Source: Caballeronia calidae
GTDB lineage: Bacteria > Pseudomonadota > Gammaproteobacteria > Burkholderiales > Burkholderiaceae
Length of the DNA: 64,000 nt
Assembly: GCF_900044055.2 (NCBI RefSeq)
Contig: NZ_FCOX02000008.1
Location: 1-64,000 of the forward strand
Direction of reading: 5' to 3'
The notes under the pieces are model-generated. The model was not told the DNA's origin. It searched no databases and saw only the letters and a list, made by a program, of their open reading frames with translations. Position numbers and translations under genes: made by a program. Positions 25,727-33,299 of the stretch are shown here, in pieces (the first letter of the stretch is position 1; every line of letters begins with the position of its first letter).

Positions 25727-26793
25727 GTCGCGTTCCTCCTCGCGGCGAAGCGCGTGCGGTAGCCTTTTTTCGGGGAAAAGCGCTGCTCGGCCGACGTGAC
25801 GTAATAGAGGCCGCTGAAGCGCTCGCCCACGCCTTCGATCTTCACGACGACGCCGGCACGCAGCGTCGGTTCGCCGATGCACTGGCCGTCGCAGCGGATG
25901 TAGCCGAGCGCCATTTCGCCGAAGCGTTGCCGCGCGACCGCGTCGGCGTCGTCCTGGCTCTGGACCGCGGACACCACGCTCGCGCTGCCCGACTTGCCGA
26001 AGAGACCACTCACGCTCGACGCGCCCGACGCCTTGCCCGCCATCAGGCTCTTCACGTCCGATGTGCCCGCGCGGCCGACGATCTCCTTCTTGTCCTTCGC
26101 GTTCCAGCCCTTCACGAGCAGTTCCTCGACCTGGCCCATCGTCGTCATGCGCGGACGGAAGTCCAGCAGCTCGATCTCGCGGCGCAGCGTGAGGGCCGCA
26201 TCGCGATCGATCCTGCGCGGCCGGAAGATCAGCGTACGGTCATCGACGACGATTTCATGATCGATCCGCCGCGCACGCGAAAGCAGGAACTCCAGGTCCG
26301 TCTGGTTGTGCTGCAGCAGGTACGGCAGCGTGACCTTCGTGTCGTCGGCCTGGGGCGTGAGGCCCGCCGTCGCCGCGAGCCGGCTCGCGATGTCGCTGTC
26401 CTTCACGTTGGTGTAGGAGCGCGTTTTGCGCTCGCGCGCGAGCCGGTGACGGCGGTCGTAGCCGCGCACGGTGAGCGTCGGCGGGCTGCTTTCGAGAAAA
26501 GTCGGCTCGAGCCCGGTGATTTCGCCGCTGAAGACGGTGCGCTTGTTGTCGCGATAGCCGATCTCGATCTCGACCGGATTGCCTTCGCGAAAGAGCGCGT
26601 CGTCGATCCATTTCACTTTCATCTCCGCCGAGTCGTAGCAGGTGAGCGAGAACGTGAACATGCTCATCGCATCGACATCCTCGAGGACGACGACATCGAT
26701 GAGATCCGCCGCCGCCTCGGTCGGCAAGGGCGAGCCGTTGACGCGCAGCGAGAACTCGGGCGCGAGGGTATCGAAGTCGCTGCGCGCGTTCAC
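25723..26793 (-). CDS. eCIS hub protein, phage gpD/gp27-like
   Basis: A 356-residue late control protein D-like hub. Sequence marks: DVVVLEDVDAMSMFTFSL, NPVEIEIGYRDNKRTVFSGEI, a GLEPTFLESSPPTLTVRGYDRRHRL strand series, QHNQTDLEFLLSRARRIDHE, and near the end GLYYVTSAEQRFSPKKGYRT. These correspond to the gp27-like tube-doughnut part of VgrG/Afp8. The start is GTG in GTGA overlap with the LysM gene, and its stop overlaps the spike gene start. It forms the hub that joins tube and spike. Confidence 0.88.
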   Translation of the reverse strand: MNARSDFDTLAPEFSLRVNGSPLPTEAAADLIDVVVLEDVDAMSMFTFSLTCYDSAEMKVKWIDDALFREGNPVEIEIGYRDNKRTVFSGEITGLEPTFLESSPPTLTVRGYDRRHRLARERKTRSYTNVKDSDIASRLAATAGLTPQADDTKVTLPYLLQHNQTDLEFLLSRARRIDHEIVVDDRTLIFRPRRIDRDAALTLRREIELLDFRPRMTTMGQVEELLVKGWNAKDKKEIVGRAGTSDVKSLMAGKASGASSVSGLFGKSGSASVVSAVQSQDDADAVARQRFGEMALGYIRCDGQCIGEPTLRAGVVVKIEGVGERFSGLYYVTSAEQRFSPKKGYRTRFAARRNAT

Positions 26794-27506
26794 GGCGCCT
26801 CCTTCTTGCGATGGCCGCCGGACGCGGGCCTTCCTGCGGGCAGCGCCGGCAGCAGCAAGGTCGTGCCGGGGCCGAGCGCGAGCGGATCGTCGATGCCGTT
26901 CGCCGACGCGATGTCACGCCAGTTCGCCGGATCGAGATACTCGTCGGCCGCGATGCTGGCGAGCGTCTGGCCGCGCCGCACGGTCCAGAGCTTGGCCACG
27001 TCGGCGGACATCAGGTTCTGCTTTTTCATGTCGGTCGCGTTCGCGCGCCATTGCAGGAACGTGCATTTGGCCGTGGCCCGGACCGGCACGCCGTTCTCCA
27101 GAAACATCGTGTAGCTCTGGTCGATCTGCTGCAGCACGCCCTGAAAGATCATGCCCTGCTTGCCCCAGAAGAGCTGGCAGACCGGCGGCCGATGCTTGTC
27201 GCCGCGCACGAGCGTGAGATCGGCGAGCTTCTTCGTATGGACGTACACGCTCGGCTTGTTCGCGTCAGCGCGGTCGTAGGTATCGAAGAACAGGTCGATG
27301 GTCAGCGTGGCGGGACTGGCGGTCGTGTATTGCAGCTCGGGACTGTCGCGCTTGGCTGCCTTCGCGCTCTCCCATTGCACCGAGCGGTTCACGCCGAGGC
27401 TCTTCGGGTTGAACATCGCCGCGATGTAGTGAGCGTCGTCGCGCTGGTTGAATTGCAGCTTGCCCGCGTCGGCTTCGACCACGATCGTGAGTTTGTCTAG
27501 GGCCAT
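26790..27506 (-). CDS. eCIS LysM-containing hub/tube-initiator protein (Afp7-like)
   Basis: A 238-residue Afp7-like protein with an N-terminal tube-like domain and a C-terminal LysM domain. The first part carries HYIAAMFNPKSLGVNRSVQW, a motif typical of these baseplate proteins, and LTIDLFFDTYD. The LysM is WTVRRGQTLASIAADEYLD, then NWRDIASANGIDDPLALGPGTTLLLP near residues 173-220. In phage gp53 and Afp7 the LysM acts in baseplate assembly rather than in cell-wall binding. GGGGGAG precedes the ATG at 27506. The stop codon of the long upstream gene lies 10 bases inside this reading frame. Confidence 0.88.
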   Translation of the reverse strand: MALDKLTIVVEADAGKLQFNQRDDAHYIAAMFNPKSLGVNRSVQWESAKAAKRDSPELQYTTASPATLTIDLFFDTYDRADANKPSVYVHTKKLADLTLVRGDKHRPPVCQLFWGKQGMIFQGVLQQIDQSYTMFLENGVPVRATAKCTFLQWRANATDMKKQNLMSADVAKLWTVRRGQTLASIAADEYLDPANWRDIASANGIDDPLALGPGTTLLLPALPAGRPASGGHRKKEAP

Positions 27507-30500
27507 GGTGCTCCCCCGCGACGCTCGCGTTCGATGGCGAGCCTGTCCATGATGATCTGCCACGCCTGATCGGCGAGCTCGGCGGCGCCGGGTGCGGTGG
27601 CATCGGCGTTCTTTGCATCCGGCGATGCCGCGGCGTTGCCGTTGGCGGGCTTGGGCGGTGCTTCCGCCGAGTTCGGCTCGGCCTGCAAGGACAGCGGCAC
27701 GACGCCGTAGGATTCGGCGACGGTGTCGGTCGATGCGGGCGCCGCCGGGGCGGTGGACGTCGCGTGGGCCGGCTGGACGGCGCGCTGAAGCGGCAGAACC
27801 GCCGGTGCGCGCGACATGCCGCGCGCGGGCACCGAATGGGTGTCGGCTTGCGGGCTATGTCGAAGCGGCGTTGCCGGGATGTCGGCAGCGCCGCTTTGCG
27901 TCGATTGCCACGGTGACGTGCCGATGGAACGCGCCGTCGACGTCGTCGCGAATGACGATGCGCCGGGCGCGGGTTGCGACACCGTCTTCCTGACGAACGA
28001 ACGTGATGGTTTGTCGTCGAGGTCCGCGCCCGCTACGGACGATGTTTGCAGCATCCGAGGATGCGCCACCGCGCGATCTGCTGCTTGGTTCGAGGTCGTC
28101 GGATGGTTCATGGCGAAGCGCTGCGCAACCGTATGGTCGGCGGCGGGTTGGATCACGCTTCTGCCTCGGGTTGTCGCGCGCGAAGGCGTCATGCGCGTGA
28201 TGTCGTCGGTTCCTTGCGTCACGACGGGAAGCTCGCTCGAGGTTCGCGCCGCATCCGGCGATGCAGCTGTGCCGGGTGTCGTGGTCCGAGGCGGGACGGC
28301 GTGGTCCGCGGACTGCCGCGCGATCACGGTATCGCCCGCTGCGTGCAGCAGTGTCGGCATCGCGGGTGGCGATGCGTCCCACGGCGTCTCGTGAACCTGC
28401 TCCGTCATGCGCGCGACATCGCGTTGCGGCGTCGGCGCGGGTTCGTGTGGCGCGTCGTGCGGTTCGCCGAAGCCGGGCAAGCGCGGCGCGTCGGGCCGCG
28501 CAGCGGTCGAGCGCGCCCGGCTCGCGACCAACGGTTTCGTGAAACCCGATGCGCTCGTAGACGTATCGCGCACGGTAGCCGTCGGGACAGGTGCGGATTG
28601 CATCGTCGGGACGGACGGCCGCGCGCCTTGCGGTACGGCAACCGTTGCACCGGACGCGATCGAGCGCATCGCGGCGGCAAGCGGGCGTCGTGCCATCAGT
28701 GGTCCGGGGAGCGGTGGCGAAGTCGTGGATGAAGGCAACAGTGAAGCCGAAACCGCATCCCCGATGGCATCGATGCGCGGCGCATCAGCGCTTCGGGCGA
28801 TGGGGCCGCTTGCACTCGCGCTCGCGATGCCGTCCGTCCGCATCGATGGCAACGAGTCGCGAAACTGCGCACGCGGCCTATCGGCGCTGATGGCTACGCT
28901 TGAAGGAACCATCGATAGCGGCTGTCGCACGACATCCCGCGCGGCGACGGGAGCCACTGTCCCGACCGTCGGCGATGAAGTACTCGCAGCGGACCGACCC
29001 GTCTCGCTGACAGGCATCCGTCCCGAAGCCTCTGCCGATGCGCTCCCATGCGTCCGATCGTCCGATGATGCCGTTGCGTCGATCGCGCGCGCGGGCGCTG
29101 TCGGTTCGGGAAACCGGCTGACCCGCACCTGACTCAGCGCCACACGCAGCCGTTCCTGAAGGCCTGCCGTCGCGCGGACTGGCGTTCGTGCATCCGCGAC
29201 GCGCGCTTGGTCGGGCGTCGGCGCATTCTGTGCATCATTGCCTGCCGCCGCGATTCCCGTCGATGCCTCGACAGAGCGCGCGGGTGCGAGCGACTGCGCT
29301 GCGGATATCGCCGGCATTGAAGCAGCGAGCGGCGCATCCGCCGGGCGGCTCGCCCCGATAGCCGGCGTCGCCTCATCCGAAGCGCTCGCCTGCACCGTGT
29401 CCGTCGCGATGGGCCTGCTAACCGCCGCACGCTCCCGCGACATATGATCCGGATTGCTAAAGACGGCTGGCGTGACGGCAGGAACCATCGCGGCAGGCGA
29501 TACGAAGCCTCGAACCTCATCAGCCGTCGATGCTGCCCGGCGTACCGGATCGCGAGCCACAACCGCATCGCGCTGCCGATGCACGGCGTTCAGCGCGCGG
29601 GCGACAGGCGCGAGCGCCGGCAGCGCCGCCGTTGTCTCACGCGGACGCGGCACGGGAGCGGACTGCGTGTGCGTTGGCGCGGACATCGGCGAATGACGTT
29701 CGCTGGCGGCGGAAGGATTCGCGCGAAGCACATCGGCGTGAGATGGCATCGGCGCACGCATGACGGCATCGCCCCGAGACCGCGTTGGCGAAGCACCGAC
29801 GACCAGCGGCGTCGCGGAAACAGCGGGAGCCTGCCCCGACACACCATGCGCCGCGCCCTGCGACGCAGACCGGGCAGTTCCGTCATGCGGCGACCGGTGC
29901 TCGTCCGCTTGCCTCGCGTGCAACGGCGCAGCTGCGACAGACCGATGCTCGTTCGCTTGCATCGCGTGCAACGGCGAAGCCTCGACCGACCGATGCTCGT
30001 TCGCTTGCGTCGCGTGCAACGGCGCAGCCGCGACAGACCGATGCTCGTCCGCTTGCGTCGCCTGCAACGGCGAAGCGGCGACAGACCGTTGCTCGTCCGC
30101 TTGCGTCGCGTGCAACGGCAAAGCCGCGACAGACCGTTGCTCGTCCGCTTGCATCGCGTGCAACGGCAAAGCCGCGACATCCCGGCTTGCGCTCGCAGTC
30201 TGACCGGTCTCTGCCTTCCGCTGTCTCGCCGTCTGTGCCGTCTGCGCGCCCGAGCCATGCGAACCGCTAGCCACCGCGCCGTCGCTCACATGACCATCGC
30301 TGGCCGGCGCCGCGTCATCGACACTTCTTCTCGCGATCACGAACGGCCCGCTCCCGCGACCCGAGTTCATCCCGCGCCCCGCGCCGCGCCGCCCGATCAT
30401 CGATTCGGCGAAATCGCTGTGCCTGCCGAAAACCGTCGCGCCGAGCCCATCGCGATGTTCCTCGCGCGCGCCCGAAATGAGCGGCGTGCCCGCATGGCGC

Positions 30501-30553
30501 TGCCAGATCGCATCGCCGAGCGCAAGCCGGGAGGCCGTGTCCGCGTCGTTCAC
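27497..30553 (-). CDS. Long low-complexity repeat protein in the eCIS operon
   Basis: A 1018-residue protein of no recognised family. It is rich in Ala, Ser, Thr, Pro, Arg and Asp, and appears mostly disordered. Near residues 126-221 it has six tandem 16-residue repeats (consensus VAALPLHATQADEQRS). The N-terminus (DTASRLALGDAIWQRHAGTPLISG) and the short C-terminal helix AELADQAWQIIMDRLAIERERRGG look structured; that C-terminal pattern resembles tails of small eCIS proteins coded at this position. Start: GTG at 30553, GTGA overlap with the tube 2 gene. The operon lacks a recognisable tape-measure gene, and this is the only large unassigned one, so it may act as ruler or hub linker. Typical tape measures are helical, which argues against it. 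Confidence 0.7.
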   Translation of the reverse strand: MNDADTASRLALGDAIWQRHAGTPLISGAREEHRDGLGATVFGRHSDFAESMIGRRGAGRGMNSGRGSGPFVIARRSVDDAAPASDGHVSDGAVASGSHGSGAQTAQTARQRKAETGQTASASRDVAALPLHAMQADEQRSVAALPLHATQADEQRSVAASPLQATQADEHRSVAAAPLHATQANEHRSVEASPLHAMQANEHRSVAAAPLHARQADEHRSPHDGTARSASQGAAHGVSGQAPAVSATPLVVGASPTRSRGDAVMRAPMPSHADVLRANPSAASERHSPMSAPTHTQSAPVPRPRETTAALPALAPVARALNAVHRQRDAVVARDPVRRAASTADEVRGFVSPAAMVPAVTPAVFSNPDHMSRERAAVSRPIATDTVQASASDEATPAIGASRPADAPLAASMPAISAAQSLAPARSVEASTGIAAAGNDAQNAPTPDQARVADARTPVRATAGLQERLRVALSQVRVSRFPEPTAPARAIDATASSDDRTHGSASAEASGRMPVSETGRSAASTSSPTVGTVAPVAARDVVRQPLSMVPSSVAISADRPRAQFRDSLPSMRTDGIASASASGPIARSADAPRIDAIGDAVSASLLPSSTTSPPLPGPLMARRPLAAAMRSIASGATVAVPQGARPSVPTMQSAPVPTATVRDTSTSASGFTKPLVASRARSTAARPDAPRLPGFGEPHDAPHEPAPTPQRDVARMTEQVHETPWDASPPAMPTLLHAAGDTVIARQSADHAVPPRTTTPGTAASPDAARTSSELPVVTQGTDDITRMTPSRATTRGRSVIQPAADHTVAQRFAMNHPTTSNQAADRAVAHPRMLQTSSVAGADLDDKPSRSFVRKTVSQPAPGASSFATTSTARSIGTSPWQSTQSGAADIPATPLRHSPQADTHSVPARGMSRAPAVLPLQRAVQPAHATSTAPAAPASTDTVAESYGVVPLSLQAEPNSAEAPPKPANGNAAASPDAKNADATAPGAAELADQAWQIIMDRLAIERERRGGAPWP
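29891..30178. repeat. Six tandem 48-bp coding repeats
   Basis: Six consecutive 48-base units encode a 16-residue repeat in frame in the long eCIS protein. The units differ by a few bases each, mostly giving Met/Thr/Arg, Asp/Asn and Gln/His changes in the same places. Unit boundaries are 29891, 29939, 29987, 30035, 30083 and 30131. A 48-bp unit keeps frame on expansion or contraction, so copy number may vary between strains. Confidence 0.92.
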
Positions 30554-31008
30554 CGTCCGGCTCCCAGATCTACGCCGCGATGCACCAGTTCGATGGACTC
30601 GAACGCAACCGCCGACGTATTCGCGCGCAACTCCGGCCCCGTCCATTTGACCGGACACGCCTCCAGAAAGACCCATTTGATGCCGGGCTTGCCCTCGCGC
30701 GTCAGCATCGTGATGGTGACGTCCCGCCGCTCGATCCTCGCGCCGAGGATGCCCGCGTACCAGTGCCACAGATGCGCGAGATCGCCGATGCCCCGTTTGA
30801 GCACCAGCCGCGACGGGTACTTCGTCGCGCCGGCGAGCTGATGCTCGCGGTCGTTCACGCCGCCTTCGCGCAGCGTCTCCACTTCCGTCTCGATGGTGAG
30901 CCCGGACACTTCGTTGAAGCCGGCCACCGGTTCGGGGGCATTCTTGAGCGTGACCGAATAAAGGAAGCCGGAATACAGGCTATCCGCGCCACGGACGTCG
31001 AGAGACAT
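30550..31008 (-). CDS. eCIS inner tube protein 2 (Afp5-like)
   Basis: A 152-residue T4 gp19/Hcp-like tail tube protein. Diagnostic parts: FLYSVTLKNAPEPVAGFNEVSGL, a variable middle (REHQLAGATKYPSRLVLKRGIGD), LWHWYAGIL, and the end strand AFESIELVHRGVD. Afp-type systems carry a major tube protein (Afp1) and a second one (Afp5) that sits at the baseplate end; gene order makes this the Afp5 equivalent. It starts with ATG at 31008, six bases after the DUF6760 gene, and overlaps the long repeat gene by 4 bases. Confidence 0.93.
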   Translation of the reverse strand: MSLDVRGADSLYSGFLYSVTLKNAPEPVAGFNEVSGLTIETEVETLREGGVNDREHQLAGATKYPSRLVLKRGIGDLAHLWHWYAGILGARIERRDVTITMLTREGKPGIKWVFLEACPVKWTGPELRANTSAVAFESIELVHRGVDLGAGR

Positions 31009-31014
31009 GTCGGT

Positions 31015-31188
31015 TCACTCCAGGCTGTTGGTCTGCGCGTCGTTGATCCGGTTCACGATCCTTGCTGCCTCTTCGATCCAGCGGCGGCGCTCGAGATGAT
31101 CGAGCGTCATCAGGTGCGTATAAGGCCAATGGAAGTGATAGGCAAGATAGGCTACCTCCTCGAAGATCTGCTCCGGGCGGTAGCCTAT
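31015..31188 (-). CDS. DUF6760 small eCIS protein, no canonical start codon
   Basis: A 57-residue protein of the DUF6760 type found in eCIS operons between tube genes. Recognised from GYRPEQIFEEVAYLAYHFHWPYTHLMTL and LERRRWIEEAARIVNRIN. It likely acts in tail assembly like phage GpE/GpG-type chaperone partners. The frame has no ATG, GTG or TTG at the right place: the family N-terminus begins at an ATA (31188-31186) that overlaps the stop TAG of the upstream gene (ATAG). The purine-rich GGGGGAG is directly before it. Either ATA is the start through coupled re-initiation, or the true start lies further upstream within the previous gene. Confidence 0.75.
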   Translation of the reverse strand: MGYRPEQIFEEVAYLAYHFHWPYTHLMTLDHLERRRWIEEAARIVNRINDAQTNSLE

Positions 31189-31553
31189 TGCTCCCCCGAA
31201 GTCTCGACCTCCACCTCGAACTTCTTCTCGCAGCCGGGACACACCACATGAAGACGGCTGTGTCCCTGCGTGTTGATGCGCCGGTACAGATCCTCCAGAT
31301 GCGCGAAGTCGGCGGCGAACAATTCCTCGATCACGCGCGGATTGACCTGCGGCAGATTCCCGAGACGGGTCACCACGCGCGAGAGCAGGATCACCGCGAG
31401 ATAGCCGGGGTTCACCTGCACGCGCGGGTCCTTCATCGGCGCGATCTCGTCGCTCGCGGTCGCGAGACGCATCACGCCTTCGCGATGCACGCTGCCCTCG
31501 CCGTCGATATAGCCGCGCGGCAGCGTGAAGGGAAACTCCGTCTGGATCTTCAT
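31185..31553 (-). CDS. eCIS tail assembly protein
   Basis: A 122-residue phage tail assembly-type protein, always near the tube genes in eCIS clusters. The sequence is FPFTLPRGYIDGEGSVHREGVMRLATASDEI, then NPGYLAVILLSRVVTRLG and VIEELFAADFAHLEDLYRRIN. The C-terminal HVVCPGCEKKF provides two cysteines, half of a possible zinc ribbon. It probably acts as a chaperone for tube or tape proteins. Its ATG overlaps the tube 1 stop codon by 4 bases, and its TAG overlaps the ATA of the DUF6760 frame. Confidence 0.82.
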   Translation of the reverse strand: MKIQTEFPFTLPRGYIDGEGSVHREGVMRLATASDEIAPMKDPRVQVNPGYLAVILLSRVVTRLGNLPQVNPRVIEELFAADFAHLEDLYRRINTQGHSRLHVVCPGCEKKFEVEVETSGEQ

Positions 31554-31996
31554 TTCGTGCGATCCAGGCCTTCATGCACGAGCTCGAGCGTATCGATCGC
31601 GACTTCGTTCGCCGTCGCGTTGAAGCCGGGTCCGGTCCACTTGGTCGGCCACGCGGCGACGAAATCCCACTGCGCGACATCGTTGCCTTCGTCGTCCATC
31701 AGCACGATCGAGCCGTTCTTGCGCGCGTCCTTGATCTTCCCGTCCATGACCTGCTTGCGCCACTTCCAGAGATCGAGATCGTCGGTGATGCCGCGCTTCA
31801 ACGTGATGTTCGAGAACTTCTTGAGGCCCGGCAGCTTGTGTATCGTCACGGTCTTGTCGTCGCCTTCGCGATAGTCGATCGCATCGGTGGCGGCATCGAG
31901 CCCCGACGCTTCACGAAAGCCCGCCCGCTGAATGCCGTCCAGCTGAACCCTGAACTTGAAGCCTCGAAAAGGGTCTCTGCGATCTCCGGTTGCCAT
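31550..31996 (-). CDS. eCIS inner tube protein 1 (Afp1-like)
   Basis: A 148-residue gp19/Hcp-like major tube protein that stacks as hexamers to form the conduit within the sheath. Marks: GFKFRVQLDGIQRAGFREASGLDA, YREGDDKTVTIHKLPGLKKFSNITLKRGITDD, LWKWRKQVMDG, SIVLMDDEGNDVAQWDFVAAWP and LELVHEGLDR. It sits directly downstream of the two sheath genes, as Afp1-type genes do, with a 13-base gap. The stop overlaps the assembly protein start by 4 bases. Confidence 0.95.
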   Translation of the reverse strand: MATGDRRDPFRGFKFRVQLDGIQRAGFREASGLDAATDAIDYREGDDKTVTIHKLPGLKKFSNITLKRGITDDLDLWKWRKQVMDGKIKDARKNGSIVLMDDEGNDVAQWDFVAAWPTKWTGPGFNATANEVAIDTLELVHEGLDRTK

Positions 31997-32009
31997 GGTG
32001 TGTCTCTCC

Positions 32010-33299
32010 TTACGCGTGCATCGCGGGTCCGCCCAAGGTCACGCCGTTTGCACTCTGCGTGATTCGAACGATGACGAATTCGGCCGGGGCGGTTGCCGCC
32101 AGGCCTATTTGCGCGACCAGCATGCCGGCGTCGCGCCCTTCCACTGAATTGGTTTCGGCATTGCACTCGACGAAGTACGCTTCCGACGCATCGCGGCCCT
32201 TCAGCGCGCCGCTCGCGTGCAGATCGCGCAGATAGCCGCGCACCCGGTCCTCGACGGCGCCCCACAGCGCCGTGTTGTGCGGCTCGAAGACGAGATCGCG
32301 CAGGTTGCGCTCCAGCTCGCGCGTGACCGCGAGCACGAGCCGCGTCACGTTCACGTAACGCGCGGCGGTCCGATCGCTCAGGGTGCGCGCGCCCCAGATG
32401 CGCAATCCGCGCCCCGGCCATTCGCGCAGGCAGTTGACGCCCGCGTCGTTGAGATCGGCCTGGTCGCGGTCGTCGACCTGCACGTCGAGGTCGAGCACGC
32501 CTTCGAGCAGTTCGTTGGCCGGCGCCTTGTGAACGCCGACGCGCCGGTCGCTTCTCGCATATACGCCCGCGATATGGCCGCACGGCGGCACCAGCACCGT
32601 CTCGCGCGCATCGGCGTTCGGGCGCGGCGAGCGCACGCGCACCCACGGAAAATAGAGCGCGCCGTGATCGGCGGGCAGAGCCTGCCATTGCGTGATCGCG
32701 TCGCGCATCGCGGCATTCGGCTGGCCCGGCGACGGCATCGTGTCGAGAATCGCGAAGCGGTCGCGCAGCCGCGCGCAGTACTCGACGATCCGGCTCTGCA
32801 CATCGAACACATACTCGGGAAAGGCGCGCAGTTGCGGCGCGAGCGCATCGGGCATGCAGACGAGATCCACATATTCGAGATCGCGCAGCACGCCCGACTC
32901 CGAGAACGGCGAGATGAGCAGATCGGCGAGCTCGCGCGCTTGAGCACGATCGGGCTTGTCCGCGTAGGCATCGAGGCGGGTCTGCACCGGCTGCACGACG
33001 CAGCGCTCGCCGCCATTCTCGAAGAAGCCGCGCACGGCACAGGCGAGAAGATCGCCCGGCGCGGCGTCGCGATAGGCCGCCGCGAAGCGCTCCCAGCGGT
33101 CGAACTGCCGCGCGTGCCGCTCGCCGGGGCCGAACGATCCGGCCTTCACGAACCCGGCGAACACCGGCACGCCCGAGGCGAGCCGCCGCGATCCCACGAG
33201 CCCTTGCGGGACCCAGTCGAGATACAGGCCGGGCGCGCCATATGCGTCGTGGCGACCCAGGGCGGCGGATATCGGGGCGGCTCTCATGGCGCGGCTCAC
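32010..33299 (-). CDS. eCIS sheath protein 2
   Basis: A 429-residue contractile tail sheath protein. The C-terminal sheath domain is clear: GVHKAPANELLEGVLDLDVQV, GVNCLREWPGRGLRIWGARTL, YVNVTRLVLAVTRELERNLRDLVFEPHN, and the terminal APAEFVIVRITQSANG. The N-terminal part is shorter and more divergent than in sheath 1 (GAPGLYLDWVPQG), so this is probably the minor sheath near baseplate or cap. I use the GTG at 33299, which overlaps the sheath 1 stop (GTGA); an ATG at 33287 would remove four residues. Afp carries three sheath paralogues; only two are present here. Confidence 0.92.
   Translation of the reverse strand: MSRAMRAAPISAALGRHDAYGAPGLYLDWVPQGLVGSRRLASGVPVFAGFVKAGSFGPGERHARQFDRWERFAAAYRDAAPGDLLACAVRGFFENGGERCVVQPVQTRLDAYADKPDRAQARELADLLISPFSESGVLRDLEYVDLVCMPDALAPQLRAFPEYVFDVQSRIVEYCARLRDRFAILDTMPSPGQPNAAMRDAITQWQALPADHGALYFPWVRVRSPRPNADARETVLVPPCGHIAGVYARSDRRVGVHKAPANELLEGVLDLDVQVDDRDQADLNDAGVNCLREWPGRGLRIWGARTLSDRTAARYVNVTRLVLAVTRELERNLRDLVFEPHNTALWGAVEDRVRGYLRDLHASGALKGRDASEAYFVECNAETNSVEGRDAGMLVAQIGLAATAPAEFVIVRITQSANGVTLGGPAMHA

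Noticed and set aside
29891-30178. CRISPR-like array of 48-bp repeats
   Set aside because: No unique spacers; the repeats are directly adjacent and lie in one reading frame encoding a protein repeat.
29444-30841. Plus-strand reading frame of 465 codons opposite the repeat protein
   Set aside because: The minus-strand frame is continuous for more than 1000 codons, is in operon context and has coupled ends; the plus frame is Arg-rich noise.
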